Source of the DNA: Adiantum capillus-veneris
Lineage: Eukaryota > Streptophyta > Polypodiopsida > Polypodiales > Pteridaceae
Reading direction: 5' to 3'
DNA length: 58,000 bases
Assembly (NCBI GenBank): GCA_014529385.2
Contig: CM043967.1
Coordinates: forward strand, 134,925,182 to 134,983,181
The stretch's first letter is position 1, and each line of letters opens with the position of its first letter. Below are positions 24,065 to 35,908 of the stretch, piece after piece. Both the position numbers and the translations under genes were made by a program. The notes beneath the pieces are model-generated. The model was not told the origin of the DNA. It ran no database searches and saw only the letters and a list, made by a program, of their open reading frames with translations.

Positions 24065-24404
24065 TGTTATTGAGGCATTAGGGGTTGAGGAATTGCATAA
24101 AATTACCAAACAAAGCATTTCAGTACTTCAATACAGAATTGATACATGATTGAGTACCCTTTCAGTATGCAGTAATGAATCTGGGAACAGAACAAGAACT
24201 GAACACAGAAAAGAGACGAAAACAGAGTTCTCCATGGCCAAAGCTCTTCATTCCTACCATTTCTTTTTTTCTTATCGTTACAAGGGGTGCGAGATAATTT
24301 AATTCTAGAATGGAAGAGGTACAAGCCATTTAACTTACAAAAGACTAAAAAATAAAAGCTAAGGTTCTACCAACACGTAACTGGAAATATATCTAAAATT
24401 AACT
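24065..24404 (-). repeat. 5' LTR of Gyp2
   Basis: In plus orientation TGTTATTGAGGC to AAATTAACT, about 340 bp, homologous to 13363-13705. A convincing tRNA primer site next to it was not identified; the adjoining minus-strand text is ATTGGTGATCCTACTG. Confidence 0.85.
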
Positions 24405-24409
24405 GGCAG

Positions 24410-25662
24410 CATCTCTTTTGGAAACCGCATCCAAACATTGTGGAGTTAGATCCACCCGTCCATGACTTAGACTAGATATTTCAAACATCACCTCACATTG
24501 TGTGGACACTAATCTTTTTTGTAAGCCTTTATCAACAATCGACGGCTTTTGCTTATTCTCAAGTACTCTGATCTTGTAAATAAGCGGTTATTTTCTATTC
24601 CTGTAACCCTATCTGTGAACTATGAGAGAGATATGTGGACTTGTTTGATCTGGTGATTAAGTGGATTTTCTCTTTGTAACTCTTTTCATGAACTTGCAGT
24701 CGTTGTGGTTTCCCTTCCTTAGTAGTTGAGCTTACCACTCGCAAGTTACCAACTCTCACATTGGGATTCGTCTGCCACTCTATATCAATATCTTTTGATG
24801 TGACGGCACAATTTTGGGTGATGTATTGCGACATTTACCCAGATGCCATGAAAAGAAGCACACTGCTTGTCATTTAATCGAGCACAATAGCCTGCCTTTA
24901 CACGCTACACACCATTACATCACTCTTTCATACGTTTGACCTGCTATTAACCTTAATGATGAAGGTACAACATCGCGGAATAGTAACCGGTTGTTCTAGC
25001 TAGATAGCAGTAAAGCATGGTTACATGACCTTGCCCTAAGTCATTGTGGAGAATTGATAATAGAGAAATTACTAAGAAAAACAATAGCAGATAGATCATG
25101 TACAATCTTACTAACACTCACATAGATAGAATCATGCCAATTCAGGTGTGTTTTTCTCTCTTGAATTGTTAAGTACATCTCCCCCTCCCACACTATGTGC
25201 ATTGCATCCTTTAATGGTTGAAACATGCACACATGCTTTGTCTTTGGCTAACCTCTACAATGGACCAAATGCTGCATCAGAGAAGTTCTATCCAGCACCA
25301 TTTACTTTGATGCTTATTTTGTGGAATCAAGAGTCATATAATGCTCTTGCCTGTGAAACATATATATTTCTCTTCATATGTACTGTAGCTTGTGTGCGAG
25401 CACATTCTTAGAAGAGCACATAGGACCTCCAACCACCCAAGTGGCACTCTATAGTGGTGTCTGTTGATGTGGCGGTACAGTTTTGGGTGATGGGCTGCGA
25501 TATTAACCAGCATTTGGCAGAGGGAGCTTGTTGCATAAGATTAGGGAATCCAGTACAAAGTTCATGGAGGGAGCTTTTTCAATAAATTTGCCAACCGGTT
25601 CATTTCCCATGAAAATCTCCCTCCAAAGCTCCCTCAAAAAGCTCCCTTCATTCCCCTACTCA
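24410..25662. other. Spacer with a short dispersed repeat and a hairpin
   Basis: No gene recognised. A ~80-bp segment around 24760-24841 recurs in diverged form at 25430-25517 (shared word TTTTGGGTGATG). A short interrupted inverted repeat built on GAGGGAGCTTTTT lies at 25504-25655. A minus frame of 79 aa (24834-24595) is open but has no recognisable domain. Confidence 0.45.
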
Positions 25663-28550
25663 TGAAAATGATCATTAGAAAAATTTTGAGCTCATTTTTG
25701 GGTCTTTTAAGGACGCCACATCATTAAAACTACACTTAAGAGAGCAAGCCGGTAAACTCCTCTAAACATTGCTCAAAACACCAGGATATGACCTATCATT
25801 GGAAAGCTCTTGAAAAATGGATTCTAAAGAACTAGGGTCCGAAAAGTTTGGATGAGGAATTTTTTTCAATCAACTAGTTTATGTTACCGTTACGGTAATC
25901 TAAAATATGAAGGCAATGTCCGATATATGTATGCTATGTATCAATGGATAGCGTTTAAAGAGTAGATTCTAAATATCTAACCTTCAATAAATTTGAATCT
26001 TATTTACAAAAAAATTACAAGTCCCCACTTTTTTATAGTTGTGCCACATCAGCAATTTCTTACAAGGCTGAAAAAATGAGCACAAAATTTTCCTAATGTT
26101 CCCAGAATTCTACATGTTTTTTTCCAAAAAAACTTCTAATTGTGGTTGGCCACAGTTTTGCCAAGTGCAAAATGACACGAAATTCTTATCTAGTTGGAAG
26201 TCTAGCTTTGATTCGCTTGCTAGCAATTCTTCATGTTGACCAAGAATGTTGCACTTGATCTTCTCAGGATTTCATACTTTATTTTCCATTAGGACTTCCA
26301 CTTGCTGACTCAATTGACAATGAGTGACAGCCTTTTGTACTTCGTATTGCTTCTTGGATTTTTGAAATCTTGATCTCTTTTACTTCTTGTCTTGGTGGCT
26401 CTTCCTTCTCAATAACTCTTGTGGTTGCTATTTGTTATGGCTGAACAACACTTGTTATTGCCTAATCTGCTTCAAGGTCTTAGGGGTTTTTGTTGGGTGT
26501 AGATGAATCATCTTCTTCAATAAACTTTGCTTGGGCATCGGTATTCCTTTGAGCAATGTGCCTGAGAAATTTACGATATCTTTCGTTGGTGACCAATTTT
26601 GGTTTACATTCTTGGTTGTCTTTGAAGATTGCATCTTGTTTGAACTCTGTGTTTCTAGAACTTTCTAGGCTAGTGACATTCCCAATATAATATCGTCTGG
26701 TACATCTGTTACTATCATCACATGAAGTTGAGCTTCAAAAATTTGTGAATCAATTTGAATGGTAGTGAAAATGATCATTAGGAAAATTATGAGCTTATTC
26801 TTGGGCCTTTTAAGGGTGCCACATCATTAAAACTGCACAAAAGAGAGCAACCTAGTAAAGTCCTCGAAACATTGGTCAAAACACCATGATATGACCTATT
26901 ATTGGAAAGCTCTTGAAAAATGGATTCTAAAAAGTGACGGTTTGAAAAATTTGGATAATTTCTATAGAAGTTATAACATTTTTTTCAATCAATTAGTTTT
27001 TGTTACTGTTACGATAATTTAGAATCACATTTTTCTAGATCTATATGAAGGTAATGTCCAATATATACATGATATATATCAATGGATAGCATTTAAAGAG
27101 TAGATTCTAAATATCCAACCTCCAAAAAAATTGGATCTTATTTACAAAAATTTTACCAGTCCCCACTTTTGATAGTTGTGTTACATCAGCAATTTCTTAC
27201 AAGGCCCAAAAATGAACACAAAATTTTTCTATTATTCCCAGAATTTTGCTTTTTTTAGACATGCTTATGAATTTTGGAGCATCTTCTAATTGTGATGGGC
27301 CACATATTTTCCAAGTGCAAAAGGACATGAAATTCTTGTCTAGTTGAATGTTTAGCTTTTATTCGCTTGATAGCTTTTCTTCATGTTGACCAATAATGTT
27401 GCACTTCATTTTCTCAGGATTTCAAACTTTATTTTCCATTAGGACTTTCACTTGTTGACTCAGTTGACAAATGAATGACTGCCTTTGTACTTCATATTGC
27501 TTCGTGGATTTCCTGCAATCTTGATCTCTTTTACCTCTTGTCTTGGTGGCTCTTCCTTCTGAGTAACTTTTGTGGTTGTTATTTGCTATGGTTGAATAAC
27601 ACTTGTTATTGCTTAATCTACTTCAAGGTCTTTGGGGTTTTGTTGGGTGGAGACAAAACATATTTTTCAATAAACTTTGCTTGGGCATCGGTCTTCATTT
27701 GAGCTATGGGCTTGAGAAATTTGTGCTCTCTTGCGTTGTTGACCAATTTTGGCTTTCATTCTTGGTTGTCTTTGAAGATTGCGTCTTGTTCGAACTCTAT
27801 GTTTCTAGAACTTTCTAGGCTAGTGACATTCCCAATATAATGTCCTTTGGTGTATCTGTAACCATCATCACATGAAATTGAGCTTCAAAAATTTGTGAAT
27901 CAATTTGAGTGGTAGTGAAAAAGATCAATAGGAAAATTTTGAGCTCATTTTTGGATCTTTTAAGGATGCCACATCATTAAAACTGCACAAAAGAGAACAA
28001 CTCGATAAACTCCTCTAAACATTGCTCAAAACACCATTGAAAAATGGATTTTGAAGAGCCAGGGTCTAAAAGGTTTGGATGAGTTCTATGGAAGTTTTAT
28101 CCTTTTTTTTCAATCAACAAGTTTTTGTTACCCGTTACGAATATCTAAAATCGTCTTTTTCTAGATCTATATGAAGGCAATGTCCAATATATGTATACTA
28201 TATATCAATGGATAGTATTTGAAGAGTAGATTCTAGACATCCAACCTCGGACACATTTGGATCTTATTTACAAAAAAATTACCAGTCCCCGTTTTGTGAT
28301 AGTTGTGCACATCAGCAATTTCTTACAAGGCCCAAAAATGAGCACAAAATTTCCCTACTATTCTCAGAATTTTGCTTGTTTTTAAAGACTTTTTTATGAA
28401 TCCTAAAGCATTTTCTAACTGTGGTTGGCTAAAGTTTTACCAAGTGCGAAAGGAAATGAAATTCTTGTTTAGTTGGAAGTTTAGCTTTGATTCGCTTGAC
28501 AACTTTTCTTCATGTTGACCAATAATGTTGCACCTGATCTTCTTAGGATT
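25663..28550. repeat. Three-copy 1.1-kb tandem array
   Basis: Units begin near 25663, 26764 and 27913 with the shared text GCCACATCATTAAAACT and run about 1100-1150 bp; the third ends near 28550. Each unit contains a minus-strand coding-like word (IIGQHEEKLSSESKLNFQLN in the third). Units 1 and 2 also hold a minus-strand segment reading FEAQLHVMIVTDVPDDIILG in unit 1, which resembles the distal strand of a retroviral-type protease. All frames are broken. Confidence 0.8.
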
Positions 28551-29039
28551 TCTTTCTGTACTAATTTCCCTTACTGTGGTCGATTCATGTGGTTGAACTT
28601 TGTCTGCAACTTCCTTGGTTTGATCACCTTCTTCAATCGATGTTGGGACAATTGGCTCTGATACTACACCTTTTGCTTGCAATTGTTGTGCATTATCTGT
28701 CTGCATGTGGGTAACTTTTGATCTTAAAAGATCCATTGTAATTTCTGTAGAAATTTGTATTCAGAGGAGATTTTGGTATTGACCTTTATGTAGTTGTTTG
28801 AGTTTTAGCTTCCTTCGATCTTGAGCTTGTCACTTGTTCTAGTAGCTTGAGGTTTTGCACCAACTTGGGACAATCCTTGACATCAATCTTGCCATCTGTA
28901 AGGGTTCATACACAAGGTTATGGACTTGCTGGTATTCATTGCCATTTGCATCTCGATATGCATATGTGAGCTTGGTCACATGAAATTGCTTGAATACTAC
29001 TGGATTTGTCGACTCCTGACTTTGATTTGTGGAAGTCAA
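28437..29039 (-). pseudogene. Degenerate unrecognised reading frame
   Basis: Two open stretches in one minus-strand frame, 29039-28839 (starting MTSTNQSQESTNPVVFKQFH) and 28736-28437 (MDLLRSKVTHMQTDNAQQLQ), separated by stops. The second reads into unit 3 of the tandem array and ends in the word repeated in the other units. It may be the 5' coding end of the element that was tandemly duplicated. I do not recognise the protein. Confidence 0.35.
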
Positions 29040-29362
29040 CTAAAACTTTAGTCCTTGATGATTTTCATAGAAGCACTTGTCATGGGATTATGATGGAATC
29101 AAAGTCTCTTGGGAACTTCCAAGAATCATATGATTATGTAATGATTAATGATTTGAAGAATTGATTCCGCCTTTAAATATAACCTTTCTAAATCTAACTC
29201 GATCTTAAAAAACGTTTGCTATTTTTGGCTAATTTTCATGAAATCTTACTAGAATCGAACTCACCTCTCGAAGTGCAGTGATTGCAATATATGCCCACAT
29301 GGTTGTGACAAAGAATTCTAGGTTGTTTTAACTAGATACAAAGAGAGTTTCTGCCAGACAAA

Positions 29363-29406
<44 letters not shown>

Positions 29407-30156
29407 GGTAGCAACTGCATGTTGGACTATCAAAGACAAGCATGCTATCAACGTGTTGCCTCCCTCAGATCTCGCACCAGGCCCACGTCCTCCTGCAATA
29501 GCCTTCTAGGGAGTAACATGCTACCATTGAAAAAAAAAGATTACCACTTTGTTATCCCAAGAGTGGTTTGTGAACGACCTTTTCAATACGATCACCAAAG
29601 CTAATCGTAGATGAACAAGAGCACAAGGATGAGTATCTAATGAAGTGACAAAGGGAAAGTAGAAAGCCTTTTGATGGCATTCATAGATACTCATAATTAA
29701 GACTAGGTTGTGTGATGAGGCAAAGCAATGGTTGGGTAGATGGTAAAACTGCTCGTCTTTCAAGATACAATGACAAGAAGCAGCACATAGACATTAAACT
29801 TCCCTTAACAATTTTTACATATATATCTCTTATTATTCTTCATATCATGGTAGAATAATACATGCTTGTTGGCTATCTTTTGTACGAATGACTGACAAAT
29901 TACCCTAGTGATGTATCTTCTGTTAAGGCATCAGCAAAGTAAACACATCAATCTCATGAACATTGAGAAAAGACATGTTCCCACATACTAAAAAATTTGG
30001 GGAGCTTGTATTGTCTTTAACCATTTGGCCATGTTTTGTTTTTCGCAAGGTTTATATGATATAATATAACACGAACATTGATCATACCTCTCACATTTGG
30101 CCAAGGCAGGAGACACAACGGACATCATTTCAAGACCAAATTAGGAGGGAGGCCCT
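29040..30156. other. Spacer with a (CT)n microsatellite
   Basis: Only a (CT)n tract at 29365-29405 stands out; no gene or element boundary is visible. It lies downstream of the 3' end of the glycosyltransferase gene. Confidence 0.6.
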
Positions 30157-30293
30157 TGCGTATGTCCTCCACGATAGAAGAGACGGCACTATGGTCTGTG
30201 CGGGCTAGCTCCTTGGCTCCTGCGCATGTCCTCCACGATAGAAGAGCTGGCACTATGGTATTTGCGGGCCAAATGTCCAAGCTCCTTGGCTCT
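30157..30293. repeat. Tandem duplication at the 3' end of the glycosyltransferase gene
   Basis: 30157-30220 and 30221-30293 are two copies of one segment (shared ATGTCCTCCACGATAGAAGA and CTCCTTGGCTC); the left copy is 9 nt shorter. The stop codon used by the gene lies inside the left copy. Confidence 0.9.
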
Positions 30294-31387
30294 TGCACGC
30301 ATGCTTGTTGAAAGGGGCCCCTCCATAAGTTGCCTCACGGCCCTCTCTACGTCATCCCTGGAAGCATGGTTTTCCTGGTTGCGATCGAGTGTGAGGCCCA
30401 TCTTCCAGACGTGCGTAGCGAGCCAGCAGTTGGTGAACTGGTCATTCATGGAGGGCCACCCAAGAATGGGCACCCCGCTGCAGATACTCTCCAAGGTGGA
30501 GTTCCAGCCGCAGTGTGAAAAGAAGCCACCCACGGCCGGGTGGGAAAGCACCAATGCCTGGGGTGCCCAACGGACCAATTTGCACACGTGGCGGTTCTGC
30601 TCCAGGAAACCCTGCGGGAGCACGGCCTCCAATGCCATCGCCTCCATGGGCGGCGGCGGCGGCGGCCCATGACCAGGCCCATGGCCAGGCTCCCCCATCT
30701 TCTCCGGTCTGATAGCGTGCTCACGAAGAACCCAGAGAAACCTTTGACCGGTGGCAGCAAGGCCCAAGGCCAGCTCTCGCACTTGCGATACAGTGATAGG
30801 CGTCATGCTTCCAAACGCCACGAAGAGTACCGATGAGGCAGGTTGCAAGTCCAGCCACTCTTTGCACGCCTCCACTTCCTCCCGCCACAAGCTCACCCGC
30901 GCCTCTTCTGCGCAGGACTCGCCGCCAAATGCTGCCCTGGGTACCAGAGGCCCCACCAGTCGCATGCTGCCCGATCTGCAAATTCCATTATTCAACAGAA
31001 GTGGAGCTCAAACAAAAGATGTGCACTGTTAGGTACAACTATTTGAGTACCACAGAGTGCTTACCTGGGCCAGCAACGGCCATACAGTGGATGAGGCTTG
31101 GCGCTCTGAAATCGGAGGGTGAGGGCCTTTAGTGCATCTGCCTCCAGGGCCTCAAAGGAGTTGCAGATCACACCCTGTGACTCCCCCATGCGACTCAAAC
31201 GGTCTGCCAGCATCTTCTGGATCCATAGCAAGCCATCCTCGAAGGGAAATTCGAAAGGCATATCTGCAGGGTGTATTGGCAAGGGCAAACCCGGAATACA
31301 GATTGTCTCCAACCCCGTGTTTTCACTTGGGGCTGTTGCCCTCACTGCGCAGAACATCAAGGATTGTGACAAAGTGAAAAGGGTGTC

Positions 31388-31428
<41 letters not shown>

Positions 31429-31983
31429 TGGGTGAGAGAGAGAGAGAGAGAGAGAGAGACCATTGCCCTTGAAGGGGTCGTAGCCGGCCGCCACAATAGC
31501 GTCCACATTCAAGTATATGGAGAGCACGGAGGCGCATTGGGGCCAGAAAACAAACTCTGGGAGCGATGCCCTCGCAGCCAGAGAGGACGTCCAGTGAAGA
31601 AAGAAATCGCCCACTATACAGGTCACGGGCCGGCCTTGCGACGCCAGCGCATGAACCAGCTCTAGCGCCCCCTCTTCCATACTGAAGTCGAAGTCCTCCT
31701 TCTTTTCCCTCATGGTTAAGTGCGGTGGCAGACCATGCTTGATGCCCACAATTTGAAGGTTGTTATCGGTTGCCATTTGCTGCTGCTGGCCGTGCACAAG
31801 CTTGGCATGGACGTGTTCTGGTACGGCCATGGTTATTTGCACGCCTTGTGCAGCCAAGCGGATGCCCAGCTGCATCAAAGGATTGATGTGGCCCTGATCT
31901 GAGTAAGGCAGCAGAAGTGCGTGGGAAGGGGGGCTTAAGGACTGCCCTGCACCTTCTCTGCTGTCTTCCGGGACAGGATCCAT
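30189..31983 (-). CDS. UDP-glycosyltransferase (plant family 1), three exons
   Basis: Transfers a sugar, probably glucose, from a UDP-sugar to a small acceptor in the cytosol; the acceptor cannot be told. Exons on the minus strand are 31983-31461, 31344-31065 and 30975-30189; both introns have GT-AG ends and splicing keeps the frame, giving 529 aa. The N-terminal acceptor half has HALLLPYSDQGHINPL with the catalytic His and TCIVGDFF with the likely partner Asp. The donor half has VLFVAFGSMT and a full PSPG box from WAPQALVLSHPAVGGFFSHC through WNSTLES to NDQ; the final Gln is typical of glucose users. It is somewhat longer than the usual 450-500 aa because of the N-terminal leader, a short insert at exon junction 2/3 and an altered C-terminus. 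No convincing TATA box was seen upstream. Confidence 0.9.
30976..31064 (-). other. Glycosyltransferase intron 2
   Basis: An 89-nt intron with donor CAG/GTAAGCAC and acceptor TTTGCAG/ATCG, both close to plant consensus. It splits an Arg codon just before the conserved MRLVGPLVPR segment. Confidence 0.85.
31345..31460 (-). other. Glycosyltransferase intron 1 (microsatellite-filled)
   Basis: A 116-nt intron. On the minus strand the donor GTCTCTCTCT is the start of a (CT)n run that passes into (CA)n; the acceptor is TTCTGCGCAG. The microsatellite occupies about 31392-31458. Retention would add a Ser-Leu and His-Thr repeat and stop after 208 aa in total, so splicing is needed for a working enzyme. 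Confidence 0.85.
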
Positions 31984-33207
31984 GGCGCCCTGCTACTCTA
32001 CAGAGATGTGCCTTCACAACGTCTATGGCTAATTTGATCTCGAAACCTTCTAGGTAATATGAATTCTACAAAACTAATCTAATCTAACTATTATACTGCT
32101 TGAAAGGGCGACGTGGAAGATGGAACGCATGAGCATTGAGCGCACAACATTTGAGAGTTGCCTCGTTGGACCAATGATAGAGCACGTTGAACGTGGAGCC
32201 TTTCAGACTGCACAGCTAGGAGTCCCTCAAGGGTGCGCACATGAAGATTAACTACGGAGCTGCTGCCGCACGGGCTTCATTGCGCACATGATGTAGCCGG
32301 ACGCAAGGAAATCGCTCTCTCACACTTTAGATTCGCTGCTTTACCCTTAATTTTCAAGCCGTACTGTCCAATCTATACAATATACTAGTATGTGACCTGC
32401 GCGTTGCTGTGGCTAGGAAATGCATGTCCTCTATTCTTACAACTACAAAGGTGAAAAATTATATAGATTCCATTATTCTACATGTATACACTCTTTTGAA
32501 TTTCAAAAAAAATGATTCACAACATCTCTCTATGGATTCTAAAATAAAAATATACATGCAAGAAGCAACAAATATTCCTTTAATACCAAGCTTGGCAGCT
32601 TCTCACACATTACATAGGATTTTCTAGCCCTTATTCAATGGATCTAAGTTCTTTATAGCTATTATTACATAGGATTTTCTAGCCCTTATTCAATAGATCT
32701 AGGTTCTTTATAGCTATTGAAGAGAACACACACACACACACACAAAGATTAATATTTATATTTTCCTCCTCCTCCTCCCTTCTCTTTGTTTAATTGGATA
32801 GTTCTTTAGGTTGATGGTAGTTGCTTAATTCTCTCTCCCTCTCCCTCTCCGGTGCCCAAAAAAACTTTAAATATTAAATTCCTTCATATTTTGAAGGTTT
32901 TCTTACCTTCTAATTTAAAATTTAGTGGTAAAGTTTCAAAATTTGTAGGTGCAATTAACTTTTTTCTTGAGCTTTTCTCCCAATTCATGAAGTCTCCAAC
33001 TTTTATGGTGTTCGTCATACAATAGAAGTCGCTTCTTGTTAGGCAGCATGCTACACACACACACACACAGTATAATTGTCTAAGAAAAAAGAGAGCTACA
33101 GAGGGCCTGCTATCTCCATGATGACGGAGAATTTAACCTTAATTAGCTCAAAGGAGCTGCTGCACAGTTTTGGTCAAGATGGAAGATGATCATACCTATG
33201 TGTACCA
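31984..33207. other. Upstream intergenic region
   Basis: No gene recognised. It contains a 55-bp perfect-looking tandem duplication (32609-32663 and 32664-32718), a (CA)n run near 32730-32745, a (CTCCCT)n stretch near 32840, and another (CA)n near 33055-33068. The promoter of the glycosyltransferase should lie at its left end, but I see no firm core element. Confidence 0.5.
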
Positions 33208-33570
33208 CGTCTGAGAGATGCAGTTGTGGAGATGGAAGTGAAGAAGATGTGTAGTGTCATTGCCACCCAATGAGCCCATCTTGTGAGGAGTACCATCACC
33301 ACTTGGTTGCACTCACATCGAGCTGGTATGCTAAAGATGGATAGTTCCAAGCCTTTAGAAGAGGTGAAAAGAAGCATAGCTCATGTTTGCTCATTGGATG
33401 ACTTATACATTAGACTCGACATTCTCGAGTCCATGGGATTGGCCCCTAACTTGATGTAGAAAGAGATGAAGAATGGTTTATGGACATCGAAGCATGTTGC
33501 TGGCCCACTAGCCTTCAATGGATCATCTCCATACACATCCGACATTCACGCAAACCAGCACTTTAAGAAA
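33208..33570 (+). pseudogene. Possible decayed coding fragment
   Basis: One plus frame gives a protein-like string with only two or three stops: LRDAVVEMEVKKMCSVIATQ, then after a stop DSSKPLEEVKRSIAHVCSLD and LYIRLDILESMGLAPNLM. Composition is more protein-like than the surrounding A/T-rich DNA. No family recognised; it could be chance. Confidence 0.25.
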
Positions 33571-33699
33571 GCATTAATGTGTTAGACATCTTGCAAGGTC
33601 TAGATGAGGGATAATCTCCATCTCCCTCTTCACCATCATCGTTAGATGTTGGATCAATGACACCTTCAACAAATAATGCATAAGGCACTGAAACACCTT

Positions 33700-35480
33700 C
33701 CTCTCCCTACTAAAACTCTAAAAAGGGCTAGGTTTAGTGCAATCCCACCTAGAAATGTATTTGAGTGTACGCTTATTGTAATCATATATAGGTTTTCCAA
33801 GTTTTTTGGGAAAAATATTGTGTATTTAAGTGCTAAAAAGAAACCTAGGTTTAATGTGATCCAACCTGCAAAATAAAACCTTCAAATATAGTAAATTTGA
33901 CTCTAAAATTTCTTATACGTAAGTTTTCCAAGTTTTTGGGAGAAAGTATTGTGTATCTCAGTGCTAAAAAAAAACCTACATTCAGTGTAATCTAACCTCT
34001 AATATAGTAAATTTGCCTCTAAAAATTCTCATACTTAGCTTTTTCAAGTTCTTGGGAGAAAGTATTGTGTATCTCAATGCTAAAAAAAAACCTACATTCA
34101 GTCTAATCTAACCTACAAATTTTGAGAATTACCTCTAAATAATAGATTTGAAGGTAAGAACTCCTACAAAGTTTAGAAAAACTTAGCGTTAAAACCATCA
34201 AATACAATAAATGTGCCTCTAAAAATTCTCATAGGTAGTTTTTCCAAAATTTTGAAAAAAGCATTGTGTACCTGAGTGCTCGAAGAAAATCTAAGTTTAA
34301 TGTAAATATAATAAATTTACCTCCTTCGAAAGTGACCCCAAAGAGCAAGAACCCCTAAGAATGGGGGTGCTAAGGGCCACATAAGTGCATTCCAAGAGGC
34401 TACATTTAAATATGGTGTACATGTTGACCAAAACATTTTTCAAACAAAAAGTTTTTTTTTAAAGAGCCCTTGAATAGCCATTTTAGTTTGCTCATGTCAA
34501 ATACTTGCATGATGCCATATACCTTTGAGATGTAAGGATACACCATTGTATCCATACACATGCCCTCACCTTGCCTCATGTGAAAAGTACTTAGAGCTTC
34601 CTTGCCCTCACCATTCTCCTTTCAGACATATGTGGCATCCTAAACCACAAACATTGATACATGGAGAAAAGCACTCTATATCCAAGTGCTCGAAAAAAAA
34701 CCTAGATTAAGTGTCATCCCACCTACAAATTTTGAGGTTTACTTCTAAATTCTAGATTTGTAGTTGAGAAAACACACAAAGCTCAGAGAAATTAGTAGGG
34801 ATGAATTACATATCAAAGGGGAGGCATACAATCACCATCATACATGCAATGTGAGAAATTCAAATATAAAAACTTTCAACTATAGTAAATTTGTCTTTAC
34901 AATTCTATCATATGTAGGTGTTTTAAATTTCAATTTTTTGTGGAATTCTCTAAGAGCCCTTGATCGCAACCTCCAAATTTAGTAAGAACCTTCAAATTTA
35001 AAGGCAAATCCCCAGATTTCATAGACAAATTTTAGGAAAGTCATGTAAAGACCTTGAAATATAATTTTCTCACATGTAAGTTTTTCAAGTTTCTGAAACA
35101 GAGCAATATGTATCTGAGTACTCGAAAAAAGGCTAGGTCTAGTGTAATCCCACCTACAACTTTTAGATTATAGAGTTGAAGGTGAGGAAACCCATGAGTT
35201 TATCGACGCTTAGTATAAAAACACTCAAATATACAAAATCTCAAGACTCATCTATAGATTTTCTAAGCTTTTGGGAAAAAGCACTATGTATCTAAGTGCT
35301 AAAAAAAACTTAGGTTTGGTGTAATTCCACCTACATATTTGAGATTTATCTCTAAATTCTAATTTCAAGGTGAGAATACTTAACAAAGGTTTAGTGTAAT
35401 CTCACCCACAAATTTTGAGATTTACCTTAAAATTCTAATTTGAAATTGAGAACACCAACAAAGTTTAGAAAAATTTAGCA
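33700..35480. repeat. Degenerate tandem array
   Basis: At least seven diverged copies of a sequence containing GGGAAAAAGCATTGTGTATC, then GAGTGCTCGAAAAAAACC, then ATCCCACCTACAAATTTTGA. Copies begin near 33790, 33915, 34040, 34235, 34655, 35070 and 35255, with uneven spacing. No coding frame spans it. Confidence 0.7.
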
Positions 35481-35552
35481 CAATTTTTTTTTTAACATAG
35501 TCAACAATTTACTATGCCTTCTGTCGTTGTCAACCTGCAATTGCTCGCCACC

Positions 35553-35856
35553 TGTTAACCCTCACGCACATTCCTATCACCTAAGACGGATGCCATATTA
35601 TTTATTTGGTAGAGTCAAGTACCGAGCTTGTCGGTTCAATAGGAAAAGGGCAAGAGTGATCGTCGATGAGAGGCGCACTCTAACTGGAACAATCAAGGGA
35701 TTAGTTGGCTAAGCATGGGCGCCCAAGTATGAATGGGGCGAGTTCATATAAAAGTCAACTAATCCTAAAATTCACTTATTCTCTCATTTGTGCGATTGAA
35801 GAGTGCTTTTGCTCCATCTCCCTCTTCTTCTTCTTCATCTCCTTGTGTGTGTGTGT

Positions 35857-35908
<52 letters not shown>

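Larger units (their letters stand above)
13363..24404 (-). mobile_element. Minus-strand Ty3/gypsy element 'Gyp2' with an extra 3' region
   Basis: Paired direct repeats at 13363-13705 and 24065-24404 (about 340 bp; shared text from GAGGCATTAGGGGTTGAG onward) bracket gag, protease, RT, RNase H and integrase in minus-strand order. Flanks are GGCAA (13358-13362) and GGCAG (24405-24409), a target duplication with one mismatch. Without the 1.4-kb nested foldback element the length is about 9.6 kb. About 2.4 kb of coding-like sequence lies between integrase and the 3' LTR, as in plant lineages with an extra ORF (Athila/Tat-type). Many stops show it is dead. Confidence 0.88.

Noticed and set aside
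31119-31472. Plus-strand open frames across the glycosyltransferase gene
   Set aside because: They are shadows of the GC-rich coding exons; the minus strand alone has the conserved motifs and splice sites.
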